Part shown: positions 52,926 through 62,208 of the stretch, in pieces | Layout of the letters: each line of letters starts with the position of its first letter | Numbering within the stretch: the first letter of the stretch is position 1 | NCBI GenBank assembly: GCA_023248995.1 | Contig: JAHFDN010000001.1 | Span: forward strand, 62,001-126,000 | Reading direction: 5' to 3' | Length of the DNA stretch: 64,000 bases | DNA from: Candidatus Rokuibacteriota bacterium | Lineage (GTDB): Bacteria; Methylomirabilota; Methylomirabilia; Rokubacteriales; CSP1-6 | Position numbers and translations under genes: made by a program | Notes under the pieces: model-generated | What the model saw: only the letters and a program-made list of their open reading frames with translations | Told to the model about the DNA's origin: nothing | Databases searched by the model: none

Positions 52926-53465
52926 CTAGTCCCGCTGCGGGTCGTAATCGGACGCTGTCGGTTTGGCCGTTTTGCCGAGCCCCTGCTTCTTTGCCACGTA
53001 ATTCATCAAGCCGCCCGCGCCCATGATCTCCCGCGCGAACGCGGGCAGCGGCTCAGCCCGATACGTCTCGCCCTTGGTCAAGTTCCGGATCTCGCCCGTG
53101 ACTGGGTTGAGTTCGAGGTCGTCGCCCCGCTCGATGCGCTCGGCCGCTTCCGTCTCGAAGAGGGGGAGACCCAGGTTGATCGAGTTCCGGTAGAAGATCC
53201 GCGCGAAGGATTTGGCGATGACGGCGGACACTCCCGCGGCCTTCATCGAGATGGGCGCGTGCTCACGAGAAGAGCCGCAGCCGAAGTTCTTGAGGCCCAC
53301 CAGGACGTCGCCGGGGCGGACTTTCTTGGCGAACTCGGGGTCGGCGTCCTCCATGCAATGTTGCCCGAGTTCCTTGGGGTCCGACGTGACCAGGAATCGA
53401 GCGGGAATGATCTGGTCGGTGTCCACGTTGTCGCCGTACTTCCAGGCTTTGCCGTACAGGTTCAT
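52926..53465 (-). CDS. leuD: 3-isopropylmalate dehydratase small subunit
   Basis: A 179-residue swivel-domain subunit. NVDTDQIIPARFL and FGCGSSREHAP are diagnostic; KSFARIFYRNSINLGLPL follows. It pairs with LeuC. The length and the short Arg/Lys/Pro tail resemble the archaeal/deltaproteobacterial type rather than the longer proteobacterial LeuD. Start ATG at 53465 overlaps the leuC stop by four bases. Confidence 0.95.
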   Translation of the reverse strand: MNLYGKAWKYGDNVDTDQIIPARFLVTSDPKELGQHCMEDADPEFAKKVRPGDVLVGLKNFGCGSSREHAPISMKAAGVSAVIAKSFARIFYRNSINLGLPLFETEAAERIERGDDLELNPVTGEIRNLTKGETYRAEPLPAFAREIMGAGGLMNYVAKKQGLGKTAKPTASDYDPQRD

Positions 53466-54736
53466 GGTCCGGCCTCCCAGGCCGCCACCTCTTGCGGATG
53501 GCTGATCTTTCCCGTGATGGCGGTGGCCGCGGCCACGGCCGGGCTCGCCAGGTAGACCTTGGCCTTGGGATGGCCCATGCGACCCGGGAAGTTCCGATTC
53601 GACGTTGACAGGCACACGTCCTCCGCCCCCAGCACGCCGTTGTAACCGCCCAGGCAGGGGCCGCAGGTGGCCTCCGAGATGGCGCACCCGGCCTCCGCGA
53701 ACACCTCGATGAGGCCTTCGCGGAGTGCTTCCTGGAACACCTGGTGTGTCGCCGGGATCACGATGCAGCGCACGTACGGGGCCACCTTCCTCCCCCGCAT
53801 GATCCGCGCCGCGATGCGCAGGTCCTCCATGCGCGCGTTGGTGCAGGAGCCGATGAAGACTTGATCTACCTCCACGCCGGCGACGTCGGCGAGGGGCTTG
53901 ACGTTGTCCGGCGAGTACGGGCACGCGACCTGGAGGCCGACCGTTCCCGCATCCCATTCGTAGGCCGAGTGGTAGACCGCGTCGGGATCGGATCTGAACA
54001 CCTTCCACGGGCGCTTGGCGCGCGGCTTCACGTACTCGAGGGTGATGTCGTCGGGGGCGACGATCCCGCTCTTTCCGCCGGCCTCGATGGCCATGTTGCA
54101 CAGGGTCAGGCGCTGGTCCACGGGCAGGCGTGCCACCACCTCGCCCGCGAACTCCATCGCGCGGTACGTGGCGCCGTCCACACCGATCTGGCCGATCGTG
54201 TAGAGGATGAGGTCTTTGGCCGAGGACCACGGCGCGAGCCGCCCGTAGAAGTGGAACTTCATGGATTCGGGGACCTTGAACCACGTCTCCCCGGTGATCA
54301 TCGCGGCGGCCAGATCCGTCGAGCCCACGCCCGTCGCGAAGCAGCCCAGGCCGCCGTACGTGCAGGAGTGCGAGTCGGCGCCCAGCACGATGTCGCCGGG
54401 GACCGTCAACCCCTCTTGGGGGAGCAGGATGTGCTCGATCCCGCCCCGTCCCTCGTCGTAGAAGTACCTGAGCCGGTGCTTTTTGGCGAACTCGCGCGCG
54501 ATCCGACACTGGTCCGCGGACTTGATGTCCTTGGCCGGCACGAAGTGGCTCAGCACGATGGCCAGGCGGTCGGGGTCGAAGATCTTCGTCGCCCCCACTT
54601 TCTCGAATTCCCTGATCGCGATGGGCGCGGTGATGTCGTTGCCCATCAGCATGTCGAGGCGGCACGTGATGAGCTCCCCCGGGTGCACGTCCCCTTTCCC
54701 GGCGTGATCGGCCAGGATCTTCTCGGTGATCGTCAT
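53462..54736 (-). CDS. leuC: 3-isopropylmalate dehydratase large subunit
   Basis: A 424-residue aconitase-family subunit (the shorter HacA/LeuC type). The cluster cysteines are in FIGSCTNAR and SEATCGPCLGGYNG, and LGADSHSCTYGGLGCFATGVGSTD is the conserved central motif. It isomerises 2- to 3-isopropylmalate. The ATG at 54736 has GAGG close upstream; an in-frame GTG three codons earlier at 54745 is an alternative. It lies five bases after leuA. Confidence 0.95.
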   Translation of the reverse strand: MTITEKILADHAGKGDVHPGELITCRLDMLMGNDITAPIAIREFEKVGATKIFDPDRLAIVLSHFVPAKDIKSADQCRIAREFAKKHRLRYFYDEGRGGIEHILLPQEGLTVPGDIVLGADSHSCTYGGLGCFATGVGSTDLAAAMITGETWFKVPESMKFHFYGRLAPWSSAKDLILYTIGQIGVDGATYRAMEFAGEVVARLPVDQRLTLCNMAIEAGGKSGIVAPDDITLEYVKPRAKRPWKVFRSDPDAVYHSAYEWDAGTVGLQVACPYSPDNVKPLADVAGVEVDQVFIGSCTNARMEDLRIAARIMRGRKVAPYVRCIVIPATHQVFQEALREGLIEVFAEAGCAISEATCGPCLGGYNGVLGAEDVCLSTSNRNFPGRMGHPKAKVYLASPAVAAATAITGKISHPQEVAAWEAGP

Positions 54737-54741
54737 CGGCC

Positions 54742-56286
54742 TCACGGCCCGATCTCCTTGACCTTGAGCGCGGTCGGGTGGGCGGCTCGGTTCAGGGCAT
54801 GCACATACGCCCGGGCGCTGGCCTCGATGACGTCCGTCGAGGCGCCCTTGCCGGTGACGACCGTCCCGTCGAAGTCCACCCTGAGGGAGACCTCGCCGAT
54901 CGCGTCCTTGCCGCCCGTGATGGCCCGCAGCTGATAGTCCAGGAGCCGCCCCTTGAGTCCGGTAATCGCGTCTATGGCGTTCAGCGCGGCGTCCACCGGG
55001 CCGTCGCCGACCCCCGAGTCCTGGAAGAGCTCACCCTCCTTCTTGAGCCTGACGGTGGCCGACGGGATGAGCCCGGTGCCGCTGATCACGTGCAGATAGT
55101 CGAGCGTATAGGTTTCGGCAAGCTGCGTCATCTCATCTTGCACGATCGCCATCAGGTCCTCGTCATAGACCTCTTTCTTCTTGTCCGCCAGATCCTTGAA
55201 CTTCTTGAAGGCCGTATCCAGCTCGGGGCCGGCGAGGTCGAAGCCCAGCTCTTTGAGGCGCACCGCGAGGGCGTGCCGTCCCGAATGCTTGCCCATCACA
55301 AGCTTATTGGAGCTCCGCCCGATGTCCTGGGGCCGCATGATCTCGTACGTGAGCTTCTCCTTGAGCACACCGTCCTGGTGGATCCCCGCCTCGTGCGCGA
55401 ACGCGTTCTCGCCCACGATCGCCTTATTGGGCTGGACGTGGACTCCGGTGATGTGGGACAGGAGCCGCGAGGCCCGGAAGATCTCCTCCGTCCGCACCTG
55501 GGTATCGATGCCGAAGACATCCCGGCGGGTCCGGAGCGCCATCACGATCTCCTCCAGCGAGGCGTTCCCCGCGCGCTCCCCGATCCCGTTGATGGTGCAC
55601 TCCACCTGCCGGGCGCCGTTCATGATCGCCACCAGCGAATTCGCCACCGCCTGTCCGAGGTCGTTGTGACAGTGCACGGAGAGCGTTGCCTCGTCGATGT
55701 TCTTCACGCGCTCGCGGATCCGGGCGATGCGCTCGCCCCACTCCTGGAAAATCGCGTAGCCGACCGTATCGGGGATGTTGATGGTGGTGGCCCCCGCGTC
55801 GATGACCGCCTCGAGCACGTCGCACATGTAGTCGAAGTCGGAGCGTGAGGCGTCCTCGGGGGAGAACTCGACGTCGCCGCAGTACCCCCGGGCGTGCTTG
55901 ACCGCCTCGACGGCCGCCTTCAGGACTTCGGCCCGGCTCTTTCGCAGCTTGTACTTCAGGTGGATGTCGGAAGTCGCCACGAAGGTGTGAATGCGGGGAC
56001 GCTTGGCGTACTTCACGGCCTCCCAGCACCGGTCAATGTCCTTCAAGGCAACCCTGGAAAGGCCGCAGACGCTCGGGGCGCCGTCCAGCGTGCCGACCTG
56101 CTTTGCCACTTCCCGCGTCGCCTCGAAGTCCTCATCCGAGGAGATGGGGAATCCCGCCTCGATCACATCCACGTTCAGGCGAGCGAGCTGCCGAGCCATC
56201 TCCAGCTTCTCCGTCGTGTTCATGGAAAAGCCGGGCGCTTGTTCTCCGTCTCTCAAGGTCGTATCGAAGATGATGACGCGATCCAT
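54742..56286 (-). CDS. leuA: 2-isopropylmalate synthase
   Basis: A 514-residue DRE-TIM metallolyase. [16 protein letters not shown] opens the catalytic barrel, [14 protein letters not shown] gives metal-binding histidines, and [14 protein letters not shown] is the conserved flexible region. A C-terminal LeuA dimer domain (about 395-514) suggests feedback inhibition by leucine. The ATG at 56286 has GGAGGG five bases upstream; the long open frame upstream overlaps pssA and is not coding. It is the first of leuACDB-asd. Confidence 0.96.
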   Translation of the reverse strand: MDRVIIFDTTLRDGEQAPGFSMNTTEKLEMARQLARLNVDVIEAGFPISSDEDFEATREVAKQVGTLDGAPSVCGLSRVALKDIDRCWEAVKYAKRPRIHTFVATSDIHLKYKLRKSRAEVLKAAVEAVKHARGYCGDVEFSPEDASRSDFDYMCDVLEAVIDAGATTINIPDTVGYAIFQEWGERIARIRERVKNIDEATLSVHCHNDLGQAVANSLVAIMNGARQVECTINGIGERAGNASLEEIVMALRTRRDVFGIDTQVRTEEIFRASRLLSHITGVHVQPNKAIVGENAFAHEAGIHQDGVLKEKLTYEIMRPQDIGRSSNKLVMGKHSGRHALAVRLKELGFDLAGPELDTAFKKFKDLADKKKEVYDEDLMAIVQDEMTQLAETYTLDYLHVISGTGLIPSATVRLKKEGELFQDSGVGDGPVDAALNAIDAITGLKGRLLDYQLRAITGGKDAIGEVSLRVDFDGTVVTGKGASTDVIEASARAYVHALNRAAHPTALKVKEIGP

Positions 56287-56345
56287 AGTGCCCTCCAGAA
56301 TATCCGCGGCGACCCCCCCGAGAGGCGGCGGTCCGCCGGGGTCAG

Positions 56346-57155
56346 TTATCGGTCTTCCGGTCGCTCCGTATCGGCGGTCAGCACGCCCTCCGGCCTCCAC
56401 ACCCACAGGCGGCGCGCGGGACCCGACACCACGTAGAGCCCAAAGAGCACGAAGAGAAGGATATACGGGGCGGAAGCGACGATCAACACGCCGAGCACTA
56501 CGACAAGCAACACACCCAGCGGGTGCCGCCGTGCAAGGTCCACCTCCTTGAAGCTCCAGTAGCGGAACGTGGAGACCATCAGCAGGGCCACGAGGTATGT
56601 GGCCACGCTGATGGCCAGCAGTTCCCAGCGGGACATCTCCTCTTCGCCCAGGAGCAATACGGTGGCCGCCGCGAGACCCGCCGCGGCAGGCGTCGGAAGG
56701 CCGACGAAGTACCGTCGGTCCGTCACGCCCGAAAACACGTTGAACCGGGCCAGGCGGATGGCGCCGCAGATGACGAACAGAAATGACGCCAGCCACGCGG
56801 CCCGGCCGAGGTGGGAGAGTTTCCAGCCGTACAGGAGGAAAGCCGGCGCCACGCAGAATGACACCACGTCGGCCAGCGAGTCGAATTCGACCCCGAACTG
56901 CGTCGTCGTGTTGGTGAGTCGCGCCACCTTTCCGTCGAGGATATCCAGCAGGATCGCCACGAGGATGGCCAGGGCGGCCTCAGAATACCTCCGATGGGTG
57001 GTCAGGAGCACCGCCAAGAACCCGCTGAAGAGATTCGCCGTCGTGAAGAGGCTCGGGAGCAGAAAGATCCCGCGTTGCCGCTTCTCCTGGAGATTCTGCC
57101 ACCGGCGCCGGCGCGCGGCCCTGGCCCCTTCGCTCCCCAACAGGCGTCGTCTCAC
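56346..57155 (-). CDS. pssA: CDP-diacylglycerol-serine O-phosphatidyltransferase
   Basis: A 269-residue membrane enzyme with the CDP-alcohol phosphatidyltransferase signature DGKVARL followed by [14 protein letters not shown] basic N-terminal tail precedes six to eight helices. It makes phosphatidylserine, the substrate of the decarboxylase encoded just upstream. GTG start at 57155 overlaps the psd stop by four bases. Confidence 0.94.
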   Translation of the reverse strand: MRRRLLGSEGARAARRRRWQNLQEKRQRGIFLLPSLFTTANLFSGFLAVLLTTHRRYSEAALAILVAILLDILDGKVARLTNTTTQFGVEFDSLADVVSFCVAPAFLLYGWKLSHLGRAAWLASFLFVICGAIRLARFNVFSGVTDRRYFVGLPTPAAAGLAAATVLLLGEEEMSRWELLAISVATYLVALLMVSTFRYWSFKEVDLARRHPLGVLLVVVLGVLIVASAPYILLFVLFGLYVVSGPARRLWVWRPEGVLTADTERPEDR

Positions 57156-57799
57156 CGAAGCACCCCCACGATAGTGTCACCGCCTCGCACCCTGTCCCCC
57201 GCCCGGCAGCGCATGACGGTCCCCTTGGGGACGAAGAGATCGGTCCGCGATCCGAAGCGGATGAGACCGAAGCGCTCGCCCGCCCGGAGCTTGTCGCCCG
57301 GTCTGACGCGGCAGACCACCCGCCGTGCCAGGACACCTGCGATCTGGCTCACCGTCACACGCGCGGTCTCCCCCTGGAGCGCGATCCTGCACCGCTCGTT
57401 TTCCTCGGAGGCCTCCGGACGGTACGCGGGGCGGAAGCGCCCGGGACGGTACTCCACCTCGGTCACGAGCCCCGCGATGGGCGACCGGTTCACGTGAACA
57501 TCGAGGGGGGAGAGAAAGATCGAAACCCTCACGGCGTCTCCCACGAACGAATCGCGAATCTCGCGGATCTCGCGCACCCGGCCGTCCGCCGGCGCCAGAA
57601 CCGCCCCCGGAACGTCAGGCGGTGTCCGATCCGGGTCCCGGAAGAAAAAGAGGCAGCCCAGCGATGCTCCGGCCAGCAGGGCCGCCCCCAGGGCCGGCAT
57701 GAATGCGCCGCCCCCGAAGGCCCAGAGTACCAAGGCGCCTGCGGCGGGAACGAGAATGAACGGCCAACCCTCTGGCGCAACGGGAACCCTGGCCCTCAC
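57152..57799 (-). CDS. psd: Phosphatidylserine decarboxylase proenzyme
   Basis: A 215-residue protein of the short bacterial/archaeal type. Self-cleavage is expected at Gly-Ser in RFGSRTDLF to form the pyruvoyl cofactor; DVHVNRSPI holds the conserved His, and LAPADGRV is the other signature. Two N-terminal hydrophobic helices anchor it. It yields phosphatidylethanolamine. GTG start at 57799, nine bases after ilvC. Confidence 0.95.
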   Translation of the reverse strand: MRARVPVAPEGWPFILVPAAGALVLWAFGGGAFMPALGAALLAGASLGCLFFFRDPDRTPPDVPGAVLAPADGRVREIREIRDSFVGDAVRVSIFLSPLDVHVNRSPIAGLVTEVEYRPGRFRPAYRPEASEENERCRIALQGETARVTVSQIAGVLARRVVCRVRPGDKLRAGERFGLIRFGSRTDLFVPKGTVMRCRAGDRVRGGDTIVGVLR

Positions 57800-57808
57800 G
57801 CCTCTATT

Positions 57809-58813
57809 CTACATCCGCGGCGGCTTGATCCAACTCATCATCGAGCGCAGGCGTTTGCCCACCTCCTCGATGGGGTGCCCGGCGTCGCGCTTCCGCATCG
57901 CGAGGAACTGCGCCCGGTTGGCCTGGTTCTCCAGTACCCATTCCCGGGCGAACTGTCCTGACTGGATTTCCCCCAGGATCCGCTTCATCTCCGCCCGGGT
58001 CCCCTCGTTGATGACGCGGGGGCCACGCGTGTAGTCACCGTACTCGGCGGTGTCCGAGACCGAGTAGCGCATGTAGCCGAGCCCACCCTGGTAAAAGAGG
58101 TCCACGATGAGCTTCATTTCGTGCATGCACTCGAAGTAGGCGACCTCGGGTTGGTAGCCGGCCTCGACGAGGGTTTCGAACGCGGCCTTGATGAGGTGAG
58201 AGATGCCGCCGCAGAGGGTCGTCTGCTCGCCGAACAGGTCGGTCTCGGTCTCTTCCTTGAAGGTTGTCTCGAGGACCCCCGCGCGGGTACAGCCGACCCC
58301 CTTGGCGTACGCCAGCGCCATGTCCTTGGCCTTTCCCGACACATCCTGCTGGACCGCCAGGAGGGCGGGGACGCCCGGGCCTTGGGTGAAGAGATCGCGC
58401 ATGACGTGACCGGGAGCCTTCGGGGCGATCATGGACACGTCAACGTCAGGAGGCGGCACCACCTGGTTGAAATGAATGTTGAATCCGTGCGCGAACATGA
58501 GCGTCTTGCCCTTACCCAGTCCGCCCTTGATGGATTCCTCGTAGACGTGGCGCTGGCTCTGGTCGGGGAGGAGAGTCATGATCACATCGGCCATCTGGGC
58601 CGCTTCGGCCACGGTGGCGACCCGGCAACCGTCCTTCTCCGCCTTCGTCCAGCTCTTGGAGCCCTTGTACAGGCCGACCACCACGTCCTGCCCCGAATCC
58701 TTCAGGTTCAGGGCGTGGGCATGCCCCTGACTCCCGTAGCCGATGATCGCGATCTTCTTGCCGCGGAGCAGTCCCAGGTCCGCGTCCTGATCGTAGTAGA
58801 TCCTGGCTGGCAC
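57809..58813 (-). CDS. ilvC: Ketol-acid reductoisomerase
   Basis: A 334-residue class I enzyme. [15 protein letters not shown] is the dinucleotide-binding loop, [12 protein letters not shown] the cofactor-specificity loop, [12 protein letters not shown] and [13 protein letters not shown] the metal and substrate residues. It converts acetolactate to dihydroxyisovalerate. GTG start at 58813 has GGAGGG about seven bases upstream. Confidence 0.97.
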   Translation of the reverse strand: MPARIYYDQDADLGLLRGKKIAIIGYGSQGHAHALNLKDSGQDVVVGLYKGSKSWTKAEKDGCRVATVAEAAQMADVIMTLLPDQSQRHVYEESIKGGLGKGKTLMFAHGFNIHFNQVVPPPDVDVSMIAPKAPGHVMRDLFTQGPGVPALLAVQQDVSGKAKDMALAYAKGVGCTRAGVLETTFKEETETDLFGEQTTLCGGISHLIKAAFETLVEAGYQPEVAYFECMHEMKLIVDLFYQGGLGYMRYSVSDTAEYGDYTRGPRVINEGTRAEMKRILGEIQSGQFAREWVLENQANRAQFLAMRKRDAGHPIEEVGKRLRSMMSWIKPPRM

Positions 58814-58829
58814 GGTGATGCCCTCCTCG

Positions 58830-59468
58830 TCAATCCTCGAAGCCGATGTCTCGCGCTGGCTCCTTCAAAGGGGGAGCCGGTTCCCTGGCCTTGCCGAGCT
58901 TCTCGTCGACCTTCCGAGTCCTGCTCTTCGACCCCCTGGCGATGGCCACCTTTCCGGTCCGCACCAACTCCTGGATGCCGAAGGGGCGCAGGAGCTCGAT
59001 GATCGCGGTCATCTTCGACTCTTCCCCCGTGGCCTCCAGCGTATAGGTCACCGGGGTCACGTCGACCACCTTCGCCCTGAAAATGTCCGCGATCCGTAGG
59101 ATCTCGGCTCGGAAGGTCCGCTCGGCATTGACCTTGACCAGTATCATCTCGCGCTCGACGTGGTTCTCTTCCGAGAGATCGGTGACCTTGATGACGTCAA
59201 TGAGTTTGTGCAGCTGCTTGATCACCTGCTCGATGACAAACTCGTCCCCGCGGACCACGAGCGTCATCCGCGACACGGTGGGATCGAGGGTCTCCCCCAC
59301 CGACAGGCTCTCGATATTGTAGCCGCGGGCGCTGAAGAGCCCGGCGACGCGCGACAGCACGCCGAACCGGTTCTCTACCAGCACCGCGATCGTGTGCTTT
59401 CTCGGCTCGCTTCCGTTCTGCAACTTCCTGATCCTTTCTTCGTTCGGGCGCGGGCTTGGCCCGCGCAT
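58830..59468 (-). CDS. ilvN: Acetolactate synthase small (regulatory) subunit
   Basis: A 212-residue subunit with an N-terminal ACT domain ([30 protein letters not shown]) and a second ACT-like C-terminal domain ([21 protein letters not shown]). It confers valine feedback sensitivity. The ATG at 59468 has its purine-rich stretch too close for a normal ribosome site, so a TTG about 15 codons in may be the real start; the first 20 residues are not conserved. A charged tail of about 35 residues is extra. Confidence 0.93.
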   Translation of the reverse strand: MRGPSPRPNEERIRKLQNGSEPRKHTIAVLVENRFGVLSRVAGLFSARGYNIESLSVGETLDPTVSRMTLVVRGDEFVIEQVIKQLHKLIDVIKVTDLSEENHVEREMILVKVNAERTFRAEILRIADIFRAKVVDVTPVTYTLEATGEESKMTAIIELLRPFGIQELVRTGKVAIARGSKSRTRKVDEKLGKAREPAPPLKEPARDIGFED

Positions 59469-59485
59469 CCCTCCTGGGGGAGGCC

Positions 59486-59514
59486 TCGGAAGGGGCCGTC
59501 GAGGCCCCCTCCGA
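59486..59514 (-). other. Strong hairpin between ilvB and ilvN
   Basis: Twelve-base arms (59486-59497 and 59503-59514) with one mismatch and a five-base loop lie just after the ilvB stop (59517). No T run follows on the minus strand, so it is not an intrinsic terminator. It could adjust the ratio of large to small subunit. Confidence 0.6.
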
Positions 59515-59516
59515 CG

Positions 59517-61271
59517 TTAAAAGCCGGTCTGCGACTTGGCGGCCTTGGCCTTGACTTCCTTGTTCGGCCGCTCAAGGATCATATCCTTGTTCGCGCCGCC
59601 GGCCGGCACCATGGGAAACACGTCCTCCTCCCGATCCACCATCATGTCCACGACCACCGGGCCGGGCGTCGAGAACGCTTTCTCCAGCGCCGGCACCACC
59701 TCGCTCGGCTTCGTGGCCCGGATGCCCACGCACCCGTAGGCCTCGGCCAGTTTCACGAAGTCCGGGCCCGAGGAGACGTCGACTGCGCAATAGCGCTCCT
59801 TGTAGATGATCTCCTGCCACTGGCGGACCATCCCGTGGTAGCCGTTGTTGATGATCACGGTCTTGACCGGGAGGCGGCTCTCGTAGAGCGTTGCTAGCTC
59901 CTGGCTGTTCATCACGAAGCTGCCGTCCCCGTCGATGTTGACGACGAGCCTGTCCGGATGCGCCGCCTGGACCCCGAGCGCAGTAGGGAGGCCGTAGCCC
60001 ATGGTGCCAAGGCCCCCCGACGTGCACCACGCGCGCGGATGCTTGAACCGGTAGTACTGAGCGGCCCACATCTGGTGCTGACCGACCCCCGTCACGATGA
60101 GCGCCTCACCCCGAGTCAGGTTGGAGATCTCCTGCATCACGTACTGCGGCTTGATCACCTCGTCGTCCCAGTCGTAACGGAGGGGGAAGCGGGCGCGCCA
60201 GTCCGCGATCTGTTCGGCCCACTGCTTGCGCGCTTCCCGCACGATCGACGGCACACCCTCGCGCATCTCCTTCTCGATCTCCTCGACCAGCTTCGTCAAC
60301 ACGCGGCGGGCATCGCCCACGATCGGGATGTGCACCTTGATGTTCTTCGAGATCGACGATGGGTCGATGTCGATGTGGATGATCTCCGCCTGGGGGGCGA
60401 ACAGTTCAACCTTACCCGTGACCCGGTCGTCGAAGCGTGCCCCCACCGCGATCAGGCAGTCCGAATTGTGGACCGCCATGTTCGCGTAGTAGGTGCCGTG
60501 CATCCCCAGCATCTCGAGGGAGAGTGGATGCTCGGATGGGAACGCTCCCAGCCCCATCAGGGTGGTGGTCACCGGGATCTGGGTCAGCTCGGCCAGGCGT
60601 TGCACCTCCTCGGAGGCGTCTGACGAGATCGCCCCGCCGCCGACGTACAGCACCGGACGCTTGGCCCGCAGGATGGACTTGGCGGCCTTCTTGATCTGGC
60701 CAGGGTGTCCCTCGTAGGTGGGGTTGTACGAGCGCAGGTGGACCTTCTCGGGGTACTCGAAGAGCCACTCCTTCACCAGGACGTCCTTCGGCAGGTCCAC
60801 GTGAACCGGCCCCGGCCGGCCCGTGGCCGCGATATAGAAGGCCTCCTTGATCATCGGGGCCAGATCGTTGCCGTCCTTAACGAGGAAGTTGTGCTTGGTG
60901 CAGGAGCGGGTGATCCCCACGTTGTCGGCCTCCTGAAACGCGTCGTTGCCGATCAGGTGGGTGGGCACCTGTCCCGTGAACGCAACGATGGGGATCGAGT
61001 CCATGTAGGCGTCCTGGAGCGCGGTCACCAGGTTCGTCGCCGCGGGGCCCGACGTCACGAGGGCGACCCCGACCCTTCCGGTAGTCCGGGAATAGCCTTC
61101 CGCCGCGTGGCCAGCCGCCGCCTCCTGGCGGACCAGGATGTGGCGGAGCCCCGGGAAGTCATACAGAGCGTCGTAGATCGGAAGCACGGCGCCCCCCGGC
61201 AGCCCGAACACGATGTCCACGCCTTCCCGCTTCAGACACTCCAGAAAAATCCGCGCGCCAGTCAGTTTCAC
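59517..61271 (-). CDS. ilvB: Acetolactate synthase large subunit
   Basis: A 584-residue thiamine-diphosphate enzyme. Residues [15 protein letters not shown] and [16 protein letters not shown] include the catalytic glutamate; [11 protein letters not shown] is the FAD region; [11 protein letters not shown] is the thiamine-binding motif. It makes acetolactate for valine and leucine or acetohydroxybutyrate for isoleucine. The GTG at 61271 has GGGGAG six bases upstream and gives the standard start; longer open frames upstream overlap the aldolase gene. Confidence 0.96.
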   Translation of the reverse strand: MKLTGARIFLECLKREGVDIVFGLPGGAVLPIYDALYDFPGLRHILVRQEAAAGHAAEGYSRTTGRVGVALVTSGPAATNLVTALQDAYMDSIPIVAFTGQVPTHLIGNDAFQEADNVGITRSCTKHNFLVKDGNDLAPMIKEAFYIAATGRPGPVHVDLPKDVLVKEWLFEYPEKVHLRSYNPTYEGHPGQIKKAAKSILRAKRPVLYVGGGAISSDASEEVQRLAELTQIPVTTTLMGLGAFPSEHPLSLEMLGMHGTYYANMAVHNSDCLIAVGARFDDRVTGKVELFAPQAEIIHIDIDPSSISKNIKVHIPIVGDARRVLTKLVEEIEKEMREGVPSIVREARKQWAEQIADWRARFPLRYDWDDEVIKPQYVMQEISNLTRGEALIVTGVGQHQMWAAQYYRFKHPRAWCTSGGLGTMGYGLPTALGVQAAHPDRLVVNIDGDGSFVMNSQELATLYESRLPVKTVIINNGYHGMVRQWQEIIYKERYCAVDVSSGPDFVKLAEAYGCVGIRATKPSEVVPALEKAFSTPGPVVVDMMVDREEDVFPMVPAGGANKDMILERPNKEVKAKAAKSQTGF

Positions 61272-61320
61272 TGAAGTCTCCCCCCTTACTCCGCACCCCG
61301 TGTAACGCGTCGACCCACGA

Positions 61321-62208
61321 CTACAGCAATCCCGCCGTCGCGAGCAGTTCCTGGATCTCGCTGATCGCGTCGCCGTCCGGCGTGACGAGTGGCGTCCGAC
61401 ACGGCCCGCCATAGAAGCCCAAGAGGTCGAGCGCTGCTTTAAGGCCGCCGATGCCGTGCTGACCGTGAACGCCACGATCCACCGCCAGCATCCGGTGCAC
61501 GACCTCACGCGCCTCCTCCCACCGCCCCTGCCGGGCCAGCGTGTAGACCTCGCAGTGTTCCCGAGCCGCGATCACCGCGAGCGCGAGGATGCCCCCGGAG
61601 GAGCCGAGCGTCAGGGACGGCAGCAGCGTCGAGGCCGCCCCGACGAGCACGTGGAACGATTTGGGCGTCTGATGGATGATTTGCGCCGCCTGCGCGACGT
61701 TCCCCGAGGAATCCTTGATCCCGGACACGTTGGGATGCTCGGCGATCCGGGCGACCGTCTCGGGCTCCAGATTGATCCCGGTGTTCTGTGGGAAGTTGTA
61801 GATCATGACCGGGATTGGCGAGGCGTCAGCCACGGCGACGTAGTGTCGGATCTGGCAGGCGGACTGCGAGAACGCCTTCTTGTAGTAATTGGGCGTCACG
61901 ACGATCGCCACGTCCGCGCCGATCTCCGCCGCGCGGCGTGTCTGGCGGATCGTCCCTTCCGTAGACTCCGCTCCCGTCCCCGCGATGAAGAGTTTGTCGC
62001 GGCTGATGGCTTCGCGGGCCGTGACGAGAACCCGATCCTTTTCGGACTCCGTCAGGAGCGGAAACTCGCCCGTGGAACCGAGCAGCACATAGCCGGCCAG
62101 TTCGGTTTCGTTCCAGCGCGCCAGGTTGGCCTTGAGTCGATCCACGGCGACGTCAGCGCCACGGAAGGGCGTCGGAACCGGGATGAACACCCCCTCCAGC
62201 TCAGGCAT
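61321..62208 (-). CDS. DapA-family class I aldolase/synthase (substrate uncertain)
   Basis: A 295-residue TIM barrel of the dihydrodipicolinate synthase/N-acetylneuraminate lyase family. It has [22 protein letters not shown] (the GxTGE substrate motif), Tyr in [11 protein letters not shown] and the Schiff-base lysine in SGIKDSSGN. Single features such as NYYKKAFSQ and the FPQNTG loop look closer to 4-hydroxy-2-oxoglutarate aldolase than to true DapA. It is in the ppdK-ilv transcript, and asd lies far downstream in the same run, so lysine synthesis cannot be excluded. Its start overlaps the ppdK stop by eight bases. Confidence 0.85.
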   Translation of the reverse strand: MPELEGVFIPVPTPFRGADVAVDRLKANLARWNETELAGYVLLGSTGEFPLLTESEKDRVLVTAREAISRDKLFIAGTGAESTEGTIRQTRRAAEIGADVAIVVTPNYYKKAFSQSACQIRHYVAVADASPIPVMIYNFPQNTGINLEPETVARIAEHPNVSGIKDSSGNVAQAAQIIHQTPKSFHVLVGAASTLLPSLTLGSSGGILALAVIAAREHCEVYTLARQGRWEEAREVVHRMLAVDRGVHGQHGIGGLKAALDLLGFYGGPCRTPLVTPDGDAISEIQELLATAGLL

